Assembly: GCF_025642255.1 (NCBI RefSeq)
Contig: NZ_CP106759.1
Coordinates: forward strand, 186,001-250,000
DNA: 64,000 nt
Source: Stenotrophomonas maltophilia
Lineage (GTDB): Bacteria > Pseudomonadota > Gammaproteobacteria > Xanthomonadales > Xanthomonadaceae
Direction: 5' to 3'
Positions 45,589 through 53,896 of the stretch are shown here, in pieces; position 1 is the first letter of the stretch, and every line of letters begins with the position of its first letter. The position numbers and the translations under genes were made by a program. Under the pieces are notes generated by a model that was not told the origin of the DNA, did no database searches, and worked only from the letters and a program-made list of their open reading frames with translations.

Positions 45589-46685
45589 GTGCAGTCGAGT
45601 TGACCCCGTCGCAGCGGTATGCGGCCGGGGTTGCCCGGGGTGACTGGCAGGACGACCCCGCCCAGCACGCGGCGCTGGCCGAGCTGGACCGCATCCACGT
45701 GGGCCTGCTGGACAACGCCGACGACGGCTGGCTGGACCGGTTGTCCTCGTTCTGGAAGAAGCCCGAGCCGGTCAAGGGGCTGTATTTCTGGGGGGGAGTC
45801 GGCCGCGGCAAGACCTTCCTGGTGGATCTGTTCTACGACGGGCTGCCAATCAAGCAGAAGTACCGCACCCACTTCCATCGTTTCATGCGCAGCGTCCACG
45901 AGCGCCTGCGCGAGCACCAGGGCCAGAGCGACCCGTTGGCGAAGATCGCCCAGGAATGGCGCAGCAACCTGCGCGTGCTGGTGCTGGACGAATTCTTCGT
46001 CACCGACATCGGCGACGCCATGCTGCTGGCGCGCCTGCTCGAACGCCTGTTCGCCGAGGGCGTGACCCTGGTCACCACCTCCAATACGGCGGTGGAGAAC
46101 CTGTATCTCAATGGCCTGCAGCGCGAGAGCTTCCTGCCCGCCATCAGCCTGCTGCAGCGCTTCTGCGTCGAGCTGTACGCCGAAGGCACGGAGGATTACC
46201 GGATGCGCGCGCTGACCCGCTCGCCGGTGTACCGCGCGCCGCTGGCCGCCGATAGCGACGACTGGCTCGCCACGCGCTGGAACGAACTGAGTGGTGGTCA
46301 GCCCGCCAAGGCCGGCAACATCGAGATCGAAGGCCGCAAGATTCCGGTCCGCGGCCGGGGCAAGAGCATCGCCTGGTTCGACTTCGCCGCCCTGTGCGAA
46401 GGCCCGCGCGGCCCATCGGACTACATCGAGATCGCGCACGAGTTCAATACGGTGCTGCTGGGCGGCATTCCCGCCTTCGATCGCCTGAACGAGGACGCCG
46501 CGCGCCGCTTCGTCAACCTGATCGACGAACTGTACGACCGCCACGTCAACCTGGTCTGCACCGCCAGCACCTCGCCGGTCGAGCTGTACACCGGCCAGCG
46601 CCTGCAGGGCGCGTTCGAGCGCACCGCCTCGCGCCTGATCGAGATGCAGAGCGCTGAATACCTGGGTACCCCGCACCGGGCGTGA
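45585..46685 (+). CDS. zapE: Cell division ATPase ZapE (AFG1 family)
   Basis: ZapE is an AAA-type P-loop ATPase that associates with the Z-ring under some growth conditions. The Walker A motif is WGGVGRGKTFLV (70-77), the Walker B is LVLDEFFVTDIGDAM, and the sensor region TTSNTAVENLYLNGLQRESFLPAI is typical of AFG1/ZapE. The 366-residue length is usual. It overlaps the preceding hydrolase gene by four bases. Confidence 0.94.
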   Translation: MSAVELTPSQRYAAGVARGDWQDDPAQHAALAELDRIHVGLLDNADDGWLDRLSSFWKKPEPVKGLYFWGGVGRGKTFLVDLFYDGLPIKQKYRTHFHRFMRSVHERLREHQGQSDPLAKIAQEWRSNLRVLVLDEFFVTDIGDAMLLARLLERLFAEGVTLVTTSNTAVENLYLNGLQRESFLPAISLLQRFCVELYAEGTEDYRMRALTRSPVYRAPLAADSDDWLATRWNELSGGQPAKAGNIEIEGRKIPVRGRGKSIAWFDFAALCEGPRGPSDYIEIAHEFNTVLLGGIPAFDRLNEDAARRFVNLIDELYDRHVNLVCTASTSPVELYTGQRLQGAFERTASRLIEMQSAEYLGTPHRA

Positions 46686-46752
46686 GGGCCCGGGAGCTGC
46701 ACGATCTGCCGGAAGGGCAGCCGCGCGCAGGCGCTGCAGCGGCAGCTCGACG

Positions 46753-47562
46753 TTACCGGCTGGGCGCCAGTGCGTTCCCCTGCGGCCGCTCCTCCGGCCC
46801 GGTCGACACCTGCAGGCCGTTGTCGCTGCGCTCCAGCAGCCGCAGCGGCTGGCCCTGGTAACGCACTTCCAGCGCATCGTGGGTATCGGCCAGCGCACGC
46901 ACCAGCGGGCACAACGCCATCGCGCTGGCCTCCACACGCTGGGCACCGGCTTCCAGGCGCCGGTCCAGCTCGGCATCCAGGCGCTCGGCACGTTCCTCCA
47001 TGGCGTCGCTGCGGCCGGTGAAGACCTGCCAGAGCACGCTGCGGGCGATCGAGCCGGACAGCGTCTCGGCCATGTCCTGCACCTTCGCCTCGAATCCGGG
47101 ACCGAAGGTCGCCTGTTCCCAGTAGCCCTTTCCGAGCGTCCCCTCGATCCAGTCATCCGCCTGCCGCCGCAGGCGCCTGACCTTGCGGCTGTTGGCGGTG
47201 CCGGTCAGGCTCTCGTAGACGCCATCGAGCGCGTCGAAGCTCAGCTGGCTGACATCGCGCGCCAATGCCGTGGCGGCGGGCATCAACCGGCGCGCGCCGG
47301 CCTCCAGCTGGCGCAGGCGGGCGGCATCGGCGTCGCTGACCGGCACGATCGTGTCATCCAGGCTCAGCACACCATCGTGGAACACCACCTCGTGCGGCGC
47401 CTGCGGGCCGTGTCGCAGCCAGATGCCGCCGCTGTCCACCAGCACGTCATAGTCCGTGCGGATGCCACACTGGTCCGCGTGCAGCTTCGGCGCGTCGGCC
47501 GCCTGCGCCGGCATGATGCACAGCGCCGACAGCACTGCCAGGGCAGGCAGTCGCAGGTCCAT
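46753..47562 (-). CDS. Exported DUF2884 (YggN-like) protein
   Basis: The 269-residue protein has a signal peptide ending near PAQAAD (about 22) and then a region (LHADQCGIRTDYDVLVDSGGIWLRH) that is typical of DUF2884. The rest is helical and charged. The function is unknown. It is convergent with zapE and divergent from nrdA across a long gap. Confidence 0.82.
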   Translation of the reverse strand: MDLRLPALAVLSALCIMPAQAADAPKLHADQCGIRTDYDVLVDSGGIWLRHGPQAPHEVVFHDGVLSLDDTIVPVSDADAARLRQLEAGARRLMPAATALARDVSQLSFDALDGVYESLTGTANSRKVRRLRRQADDWIEGTLGKGYWEQATFGPGFEAKVQDMAETLSGSIARSVLWQVFTGRSDAMEERAERLDAELDRRLEAGAQRVEASAMALCPLVRALADTHDALEVRYQGQPLRLLERSDNGLQVSTGPEERPQGNALAPSR

Positions 47563-48122
47563 TGGACATTCCTTTTCCAGTCGCCAGAGCCCAGCGTCCG
47601 CCTCTCCGGCCTGTCCGTCATCGGCCGAAAGTCACGCCGTCCACCGGCTGCCCACCTTCTATCCACAGGGTTGTCCCTTGGTCATTCCGTTACTGTCATG
47701 TGAAGCTGTCATTGTTCTGTTTCCGCACTCCTTTGTACCGCCGGAATGACGCGTTCCGGTCTTGACTGCGCGGCCCGTTCCGGCAGGTCCAAAGCGTCCG
47801 ATCCGGGCGCCGATGGCACGATCCTTGCGGCGCAAGGGATTGCCGAATTTCACTACATTTGGCGTTGACGGACCCCACCACCCCCACTATCTTGTGGCCA
47901 TCGGTCGCAGCGACCCCAAGTCGCAAGGACAACGGGGAAGGCGCAGAGGCGGGAGCCACGCGGCACCCCCGTCCACAGCGATACCCGTCGGCGACCGTCA
48001 CGGCAGCGGCAGGCGCAGGTCTCACCTCCTGCGACGCCCAGCTGCCATCCTGGACCGTCATGTCCTGGGCCGCGCCACCGATGCACCTGCAACCACCCCA
48101 TCACGCCAAGAGGACACACGCC
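47563..48122. other. 560-base regulatory gap upstream of nrdA
   Basis: The first half (about 47670-47740) is AT-rich and probably holds the promoter of the DUF2884 gene. From 47865 comes the nrdA promoter. The transcribed leader to 48122 is GC-rich and can form hairpins such as CGCAGG-CCTGCG at 48014-48033. I find no small gene or known riboswitch in the leader. Confidence 0.5.
47865..47897 (+). promoter_or_regulatory. nrdA promoter overlapped by a probable NrdR box
   Basis: TTGACG (47865-47870) and TATCTT (47888-47893) are separated by exactly 17 bases. The -10 lies in the palindrome CCCACTATCTTGTGG (47883-47897), which resembles the NrdR box consensus (ACACWATATMTWGTGT). A weaker second box, CACTACATTTGG at 47851-47862, lies upstream. 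NrdR, when bound to dATP or ATP, would repress ribonucleotide reductase here. Confidence 0.65.
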
Positions 48123-50525
48123 GTGACCACCGAAACCAGCGCCACCATCGAAAAGGAAAGCGAGTTCCTGTTGACGTCGCCGCCGACGGCCAACGCGATG
48201 AGTGTGACCAAGCGCAATGGCACGACCGAACTGGTGGATCTGAACAAGATCGTGCGTGCGGTGCAGCGTTCCTCCGAAGGCCTGCACGCCGTCGATCCGA
48301 TGCGCGTGGCCACCCGCACCATTTCCGGCCTGTACAACGGCGCCACCACCCGCGAACTGGACGAGCTGTCCATCCGCACCGCCGCCCTGCTGATCGGTGA
48401 AGAACCCGAGTACGGCCGTCTGGCCGCGCGCCTGCTGGCCAACTACATCGCCAAGGAAGTGTCGGGCCAGGAAATCTATGCCTTCTCGCAGTCGGTCAGC
48501 CGTGGCCATGAAGTCGGCCTGATCAACGACCGCCTGCTGAACTTCGTGCAGACCAACGCGCGCAAGCTCAACGATGCGATCGACATCTCGCTGGACCTGA
48601 ACTTCGATTACTTCGGCCTGCGTACCCTGTACGACCGCTACCTGCTGCGCCATCCGCACACCCGCAAGGTGATCGAGACCCCGCAGCAGTTCTTCCTGCG
48701 CATCGCCAGCGCGCTGAGCGAGGACGTGTCCGAGACCCTGGCGCTGTACAAGCGCATGGGCAACCTGGACTACCTGCCGTCCAGCCCGACCCTGTTCAAT
48801 TCCGGCACCACCCACGAGCAGCTGTCCTCGTGCTTCCTGCTCGATTCGCCGCAGGACTCGCTGGAGTCGATCTACTCCAAGTACGGCGATATCGCCCAGC
48901 TGTCGAAGTTCTCCGGCGGCATCGGCGTCAGCTACACCCGCGTGCGTTCGCGTGGTTCGCTCATCAAGTCCACCAACGGCCATTCCAACGGCATCGTGCC
49001 GTGGCTGAAGACCATGGACTCGTCCGTGGCGGCGGTGAACCAGGGTGGCAAGCGCAAGGGCGCGGCCTGCGTGTATCTGGAAACCTGGCACGCCGACATC
49101 GAGGATTTCCTCGAGCTGCGTGACAACACCGGTGACGAAGCCCGCCGTACCCACAACCTGAACCTGGCCAACTGGGTGCCGGACCTGTTCATGAAGCGCG
49201 TCGAGGCCGACCAGGAATGGTCGCTGTTCGATCCGCGCGTCGTGCCGGAGTTCACCGATCTGTTCGGCGAAGCCTTCGAGCAGGCCTACCTGCAGGCCGA
49301 AGCCCAGGGCAAGGCCAACCGCACCATCTCCGCCCGCAAGCTGTACGCCCGCATGATGCGTACGCTGGCCGAGACCGGCAACGGCTGGATGACCTTCAAG
49401 GACAAGTGCAACCGCGCCAGCAACCAGACCCTGCGTCCGGGCAACGTGATCCACCTGTCCAACCTGTGCACGGAAATCCTGGAGGTCACCTCCAACGATG
49501 AAACCGCGGTGTGCAACCTGGGTTCGATCAACCTGGGCAACCACTTCGACGAGCACAACGAGTTCGACTTCGAGAAGCTGGCCGAGACCGTGCGCCTGGC
49601 CGTGCGCCAGCTCGACCGTGTCATCGACCTGAACTTCTACCCGATCGAAACCGCCCGCCGCGCCAACCTGCGCTGGCGCCCGGTCGGCCTGGGCTGCATG
49701 GGCCTGCAGGACGTGTTCTTCCGCAAGCGCCTGCCGTTCGACAGCGCCGAAGCCCGTGCCCTGTCGAAGAAGATCGCCGAGACGATCTACTTCCACGCGC
49801 TGGAAACCTCGACCGAGCTGGCCCAGGAACGCGGCAAGCACCCGTCGTTCAACGACACCCGTGCCGCCAGTGGCGAACTGCAGTTCGACGCCTGGAACGT
49901 GGTGCCGGAAGACACCGCGCGCTGGGATGCCCTGCGTGCCCGCATCAAGGAGCACGGCCTGCGCAACTCGCTGATGATCGCCATTGCCCCGACCGCGACC
50001 ATCGCCTCCATCGCCGGCTGCTACGAGTGCGTCGAGCCGCAGGTGTCCAACCTGTTCAAGCGCGAAACCCTGTCCGGTGACTTCCTGCAGGTCAACCGCT
50101 ACCTGGTGAACGAGCTGAAGAAGCTGGGCCTGTGGACCGCCGACATGCGCGATGCCATCAAGCTGGCCGAAGGTTCCATCGCCGGCCTGACGCAGATTCC
50201 GGAAACCCTGCGTGAGGTCTACCGTACTGCGTGGGAACTGCCGATGCGTTCGCTGATCGACATGGCCGCCGAGCGTGGCGCCTTCATCGACCAGTCGGCC
50301 TCGCTCAACCTGTTCATGGAAAGCCCGAACATCGGCGCGATGTCGTCCATGTACATGTACGCGTGGAAGCAGGGCATCAAGACCACCTACTACCTGCGCT
50401 CGCGTCCGGCCACCAAGATCGCCAAGACCACGGTCAGCAACGCGGCCCCGGCCAAGGTGTTCAGCCCGGACGAAGCCATCGCCTGCTCGCTGGAGAACCC
50501 GGAAGCCTGCGAGGCCTGCCAGTAA
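48123..50525 (+). CDS. nrdA: Class Ia ribonucleoside-diphosphate reductase alpha subunit
   Basis: NrdA holds the active site that reduces ribonucleotides to deoxyribonucleotides. The 800-residue product starts with an ATP-cone allosteric domain (SVTKRNGTTELVDLNKIV), continues with the ten-stranded barrel (SSCFLLDSPQDSLESIY, CNLGSINLGNH) and ends in the redox-active cysteine tail CEACQ. I chose the GTG at 48123 because AGAGGA lies nine bases upstream; the frame runs back into the promoter. nrdB follows after 106 bases with two REP units between. Confidence 0.95.
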   Translation: MTTETSATIEKESEFLLTSPPTANAMSVTKRNGTTELVDLNKIVRAVQRSSEGLHAVDPMRVATRTISGLYNGATTRELDELSIRTAALLIGEEPEYGRLAARLLANYIAKEVSGQEIYAFSQSVSRGHEVGLINDRLLNFVQTNARKLNDAIDISLDLNFDYFGLRTLYDRYLLRHPHTRKVIETPQQFFLRIASALSEDVSETLALYKRMGNLDYLPSSPTLFNSGTTHEQLSSCFLLDSPQDSLESIYSKYGDIAQLSKFSGGIGVSYTRVRSRGSLIKSTNGHSNGIVPWLKTMDSSVAAVNQGGKRKGAACVYLETWHADIEDFLELRDNTGDEARRTHNLNLANWVPDLFMKRVEADQEWSLFDPRVVPEFTDLFGEAFEQAYLQAEAQGKANRTISARKLYARMMRTLAETGNGWMTFKDKCNRASNQTLRPGNVIHLSNLCTEILEVTSNDETAVCNLGSINLGNHFDEHNEFDFEKLAETVRLAVRQLDRVIDLNFYPIETARRANLRWRPVGLGCMGLQDVFFRKRLPFDSAEARALSKKIAETIYFHALETSTELAQERGKHPSFNDTRAASGELQFDAWNVVPEDTARWDALRARIKEHGLRNSLMIAIAPTATIASIAGCYECVEPQVSNLFKRETLSGDFLQVNRYLVNELKKLGLWTADMRDAIKLAEGSIAGLTQIPETLREVYRTAWELPMRSLIDMAAERGAFIDQSASLNLFMESPNIGAMSSMYMYAWKQGIKTTYYLRSRPATKIAKTTVSNAAPAKVFSPDEAIACSLENPEACEACQ

Positions 50526-50539
50526 TCGCGCGCTGTGCC

Positions 50540-50602
50540 GTAGATGGAGCCGGGCTCGGCCCGGCTGCGCAATGACAAGGTAGCGCCGGGCCATGCCCGG
50601 CG
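50540..50602. repeat. Two SMAG units inside the nrdA-nrdB operon
   Basis: The first is GTAGATGGAGCCGGG-CTCGGCCCGGC (about 50540-50567); the second is a standard unit at 50580-50602. Such hairpins inside an operon can change the relative amounts of upstream and downstream message. Confidence 0.8.
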
Positions 50603-50631
50603 TTTTGACCCGAGAAGACAAGGAAACACCC

Positions 50632-51651
50632 ATGGCCGACAAGCCCAAGCAGATGCTGCTCGATCCCGGTTTTGAACTGACGTTGCGCCCGATGCGCTAC
50701 CCGCAGTTCTATGACATGTACCGGAATGCGATCAAGAACACCTGGACGGTGGAAGAGATCAATTTCCAGATCGACATCACCGACCTGCACAGCAAGATGT
50801 CGCCGGGTGAGCGCCACCTGATCCATCGCCTTGTCGCGTTCTTCGCCACCGGCGATTCGATCGTGTCCAACAATCTGGTGCTGAACCTGTACCAGCACCT
50901 CAATGCGCCGGAAGCGCGCATGTACCTGTCGCGCCAGCTGTATGAAGAAGCGCTGCACGTGCAGTTCTACCTGACCCTGCTCGACAACTACCTGCCGGAC
51001 CCGGAAGAGCGCGCCAAGGCGTTCTCGGCGGTGGAGAACATCGACTCGATCAAGAAGAAGGCCGATTTCTGCTTCAAGTGGATCGACTCGATCCAGGACC
51101 TGACCCGCATCGAGACCCGCGAACAGCGCCGCCAGTTCCTGCTCAACCAGATCTGCTTCGCCGCCTGCATCGAAGGCCTGTTCTTCTTTGCTGCGTTCGC
51201 CTACGTGTACTACTTCCGTTCGCGCGGCCTGCTGCCGGGCCTGGCCTCGGGCACCAACTGGGTGTTCCGCGACGAAAGCGCCCACATGGAGTTCGCGTTC
51301 GAGTCGGTGCGCGTGGTCCGCGAGGAAGAGCCGGACCTGTTCGATGACGAGATGAAGCAGCAGGTGTACGACATGCTGGCCGAAGCGATCGAATGCGAAG
51401 TGCAGTTCGCCGAGGACGTGCTGTCCGGCGGCGTGGCGGGCATCTCCACGCGCGACATGCGCCAGTACCTGCAGCACTGCGCCGACCAGCACTTCGCCAA
51501 GCTGGGCATGGAAAAGAAGTACAACGTGCGCAACCCGCTGCCGTTCATGGAACTGCAGGACGTGCAGGAGCTGACCAACTTCTTCGAACGCCGCGTTTCG
51601 GCCTACCAGGTCGGCGTGCAGGGCGAAGTTGCCTTCGACATGAACTTCTGA
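50632..51651 (+). CDS. nrdB: Class Ia ribonucleoside-diphosphate reductase beta subunit
   Basis: NrdB houses the di-iron site and tyrosyl radical used by NrdA. Iron ligands Glu106 and His109 are in SRQLYEEALHVQFY, with the radical Tyr113 four residues after the His; a further ligand set is in FRDESAHMEFAFESV. The C-terminal tail that binds NrdA is present. The 339-residue product is a little shorter than E. coli NrdB. I chose the ATG at 50632 because AAGGAAA precedes it. An intrinsic terminator follows. Confidence 0.95.
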   Translation: MADKPKQMLLDPGFELTLRPMRYPQFYDMYRNAIKNTWTVEEINFQIDITDLHSKMSPGERHLIHRLVAFFATGDSIVSNNLVLNLYQHLNAPEARMYLSRQLYEEALHVQFYLTLLDNYLPDPEERAKAFSAVENIDSIKKKADFCFKWIDSIQDLTRIETREQRRQFLLNQICFAACIEGLFFFAAFAYVYYFRSRGLLPGLASGTNWVFRDESAHMEFAFESVRVVREEEPDLFDDEMKQQVYDMLAEAIECEVQFAEDVLSGGVAGISTRDMRQYLQHCADQHFAKLGMEKKYNVRNPLPFMELQDVQELTNFFERRVSAYQVGVQGEVAFDMNF

Positions 51652-51677
51652 CCCGTCCGGTCAGGCCTGTCGCAGCG

Positions 51678-51705
51678 AAAACCCCGGCCAACGCCGGGGT
51701 TTTTT
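51678..51705 (+). terminator. Intrinsic terminator after nrdB
   Basis: AAAACCCCGGC-CAAC-GCCGGGGTTTT forms an 11-bp stem and is followed by more T residues. It is the canonical end of the nrdAB transcript. Confidence 0.92.
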
Positions 51706-51709
51706 GTGG

Positions 51710-51799
51710 GTAGCGCCGGGCCATGCCCGGCGGGTACCGCCCGGGGCTGCGCGCAGCGTCGATCGCGCCGCGCGCTCGCCGGGCATGGCCCGGCGCTAC
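51710..51799. repeat. Inverted SMAG pair
   Basis: A forward unit at 51710-51732 and a reversed unit at 51777-51799 are separated by 44 bases. They could pair with each other or form two hairpins. The reversed unit's CTAC contains the stop codon (TAG) of the minus-strand LysE gene. Confidence 0.88.
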
Positions 51800-52431
51800 C
51801 GCCGCCCTTCCACCGCCATGCGCACCGCCAGCCCGGCCAGGACCGTGCCCATCAGCCAGCGCTGTGCCGCCTGCCAAGTGGGGCGCGCGGCGAGAAATGC
51901 CGCGATGCTGCCGGCCAGCACCACGATCACCGCGTTCACGCTCAGGCTCACCACGATCTGGGTAGCACCCAGGACCAGCGACTGCATCAGCACGCTGCCG
52001 TGTCCGTCCGGATGCAGGAACTGCGGCAGCAGGGACAGGTACATCACCGCGATCTTCGGGTTCAGCAGATTGGTCAGAAAGCCCATCGCAAACAATCTGC
52101 GTGGGCTGTCCGGCGGCAGGTCGCGCACCGCGAACGGCGAGCGGCCACCGGGTCTGAGCGCCTGCCAGGCCAGGTACAGCAGGTACAACGCCCCCCCGAT
52201 GCGCAGCGCGTCGTAGGCGAACGGCACCGTCATCAGCAGGGCGGTGATGCCCAGCGCCGCGCACAGCATGTAGAACACGAAACCCAGCACCACCCCACCC
52301 AGCGAGACCAGGCCGGCGCGGCGGCCCTGGCAGATCGAGCGCGAGACCAGGTAGATCATGTTCGGTCCGGGCGTGAGCACCATGCCCAGCGAGATGAGGG
52401 CGAACGCCAGCAGATCGGAGGGCGCGGGCAT
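51796..52431 (-). CDS. LysE/RhtB family amino acid or metabolite exporter
   Basis: The 211-residue inner-membrane protein has about six hydrophobic segments. The N-terminal signature is ALISLGMVLTPGPNMIYLVSRSI, and the internal GFLTNLLNPKIAVMYLSLLPQF is typical of RhtB-type exporters. The substrate, probably an amino acid or homoserine lactone-like compound, is unknown. I chose the ATG at 52431; the frame upstream overlaps the thioesterase gene. It is divergent from the thioesterase gene. Confidence 0.9.
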   Translation of the reverse strand: MPAPSDLLAFALISLGMVLTPGPNMIYLVSRSICQGRRAGLVSLGGVVLGFVFYMLCAALGITALLMTVPFAYDALRIGGALYLLYLAWQALRPGGRSPFAVRDLPPDSPRRLFAMGFLTNLLNPKIAVMYLSLLPQFLHPDGHGSVLMQSLVLGATQIVVSLSVNAVIVVLAGSIAAFLAARPTWQAAQRWLMGTVLAGLAVRMAVEGRR

Positions 52432-52522
52432 GGGCAGTCCTGGCAGTGGGCGTGGCGCAGTGTAGCGCTGCCTGTACGGGGCCTGGCTTAACATTGCCGC
52501 ACCCCACACCGAAGCCCTACCC

Positions 52523-52924
52523 ATGACCCCGATCCCTGAAACCGTGCCACCGATCGAAGTGCGCATGGCCGAAATCGTCTTTCCCAACCATACCAACCAT
52601 ATGGGCACGCTGTTTGGTGGCCAGGCGCTGGCGTGGATGGACAAGGCCGCCTTCCTCGCCGCCGCCCGCTACTCGCGCCGCACCGTGGTGACCGCGCGCA
52701 GCGACCAGGTCGACTTCAAGCTGCCGATCCGCATCGGCCAGATGGTGGAAACGATCGGCCGCATCGTCGAGGTCGGCCGCAGCTCGATGAAGGTCGAGGT
52801 GGAACTGATTGCCGAAGACCTGCACAGCGGCGAGCGCAGGCTCTGCACCCGCGGCCACTTCGTGATGATCGCGCTGGACGAGGCGGGCCAGCCGATCGCG
52901 GTGCCGCCGCTGCCGGCGCCCTGA
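52523..52924 (+). CDS. Acyl-CoA thioesterase (hotdog fold, YciA-like)
   Basis: The 133-residue protein has the hotdog-fold signature FPNHTNHMGTLFGGQALAWMDKAAFLAA, with the conserved Asn-His and Asp, and is close to YciA-type thioesterases. It hydrolyses acyl-CoAs in the cytoplasm; its chain-length preference is not evident. It is followed by a sirtuin gene after 43 bases. Confidence 0.9.
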   Translation: MTPIPETVPPIEVRMAEIVFPNHTNHMGTLFGGQALAWMDKAAFLAAARYSRRTVVTARSDQVDFKLPIRIGQMVETIGRIVEVGRSSMKVEVELIAEDLHSGERRLCTRGHFVMIALDEAGQPIAVPPLPAP

Positions 52925-52967
52925 GCCGGCGCTTGTGGGGGCGCCGTGCTGCCCCCATCTGGTCGGC

Positions 52968-53774
52968 ATGACCCCGCCGCTGACCGACTTCATCGACCGC
53001 GCCCAGCGCCTGTTCGTGCTGACCGGCGCTGGCTGCAGCACGGCCTCGGGAATCCCCGATTACCGGGATACCGATGGCCAATGGAAACGCACGCCGCCGG
53101 TCACCTACCAGGCATTCATGGGCGAGGCCGCCACCCGCCAGCGCTACTGGGCACGCAGCCTGCTGGGCTGGCCGCGCTTCGGCCTGGCCCAGCCCAACGG
53201 CACCCACCAGGCGCTGGCCGCGCTGGAGAAGCAAGGCAAGGTGCAGTTGCTGCTGACCCAGAACGTGGATGGCCTGCACCAGCGCGCCGGCAGCCGGAAC
53301 GTGATCGACCTGCATGGGCGGCTGGACCTGGTGCGCTGCATGGGCTGCGAGCGCCGCAGCGGTCGCCAGGCGTTCCAGCAGCGCCTGCTGGACGCCAATC
53401 CCGGCTGGGACACGCTCGAGGCCGGCATCGCCCCCGACGGCGACGCTGATCTGGAGACCGATTTTTCCTCCTTCGTGGTGCCCGACTGTCCGTCCTGTGG
53501 CGGCCTGCTGAAGCCGGACGTGGTGTTCTTCGGCGAGAACGTGCCGCGTGAACGCGTGGCGGCAGTGCATGAGCACCTGCAGCAGGCCGATGCCGTGCTG
53601 GTGGTGGGGTCCTCGCTGATGGTCTATTCCGGCTTCCGTTTCGTGCAGGCCGCAGCAAAGGCCGGATTGCCGGTGGCTGCCGTGAACCGTGGCCGCACCC
53701 GTGCCGACGACCTGCTGCAGTTCAAGGACGAGCGCGATTGCGCTGAAGCGCTGGCCGGGTTCGTCATCGGGTAG
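52968..53774 (+). CDS. NAD-dependent protein deacetylase (sirtuin, class II/SIRT4-like)
   Basis: The 268-residue protein has the NAD-binding motif VLTGAGCSTASGIPDYRD (18-35), TQNVDGLHQRAG and the catalytic His in IDLHGRLD. The four zinc cysteines are in CMGCERRSG and CPSCGG. The length and ASGIPDYRDTDG form fit the class II (SIRT4-like) group rather than E. coli CobB. It removes acyl groups from lysines using NAD+. I chose the ATG at 52968. Its stop codon TAG is part of a SMAG repeat. Confidence 0.92.
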   Translation: MTPPLTDFIDRAQRLFVLTGAGCSTASGIPDYRDTDGQWKRTPPVTYQAFMGEAATRQRYWARSLLGWPRFGLAQPNGTHQALAALEKQGKVQLLLTQNVDGLHQRAGSRNVIDLHGRLDLVRCMGCERRSGRQAFQQRLLDANPGWDTLEAGIAPDGDADLETDFSSFVVPDCPSCGGLLKPDVVFFGENVPRERVAAVHEHLQQADAVLVVGSSLMVYSGFRFVQAAAKAGLPVAAVNRGRTRADDLLQFKDERDCAEALAGFVIG

Positions 53775-53795
53775 CGCCAGGCCATGCCCGGCGAG
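53771..53795. repeat. SMAG unit overlapping the sirtuin stop codon
   Basis: GTAGCGCCAGG-CCATG-CCCGGCG begins at 53771. Its TAG is the stop codon of the sirtuin gene. One arm has a mismatch (CCAGG vs CCGGG). Confidence 0.75.
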
Positions 53796-53896
53796 CATGC
53801 AGCGCCACCGCGAAACAGCGATCCATCCACATGGTTGATTCGCCGCCCTTGCAGCGGTGCAATACGCACCCCCCTCTGCCCGTCCCTGCACCCCTC

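Noticed and set aside
47898..48122. A cobalamin or other known riboswitch in the nrdA leader
   Set aside because: I looked for the cobalamin blocks found in the metE leader (GGTG, GCCACTG-like, GCCxGGAGACC), but only chance fragments are present and not in order.
47853..50648. A 931-codon minus-strand open frame opposite nrdA
   Set aside because: It mirrors nrdA exactly and has the composition of an antisense frame in high-GC DNA.
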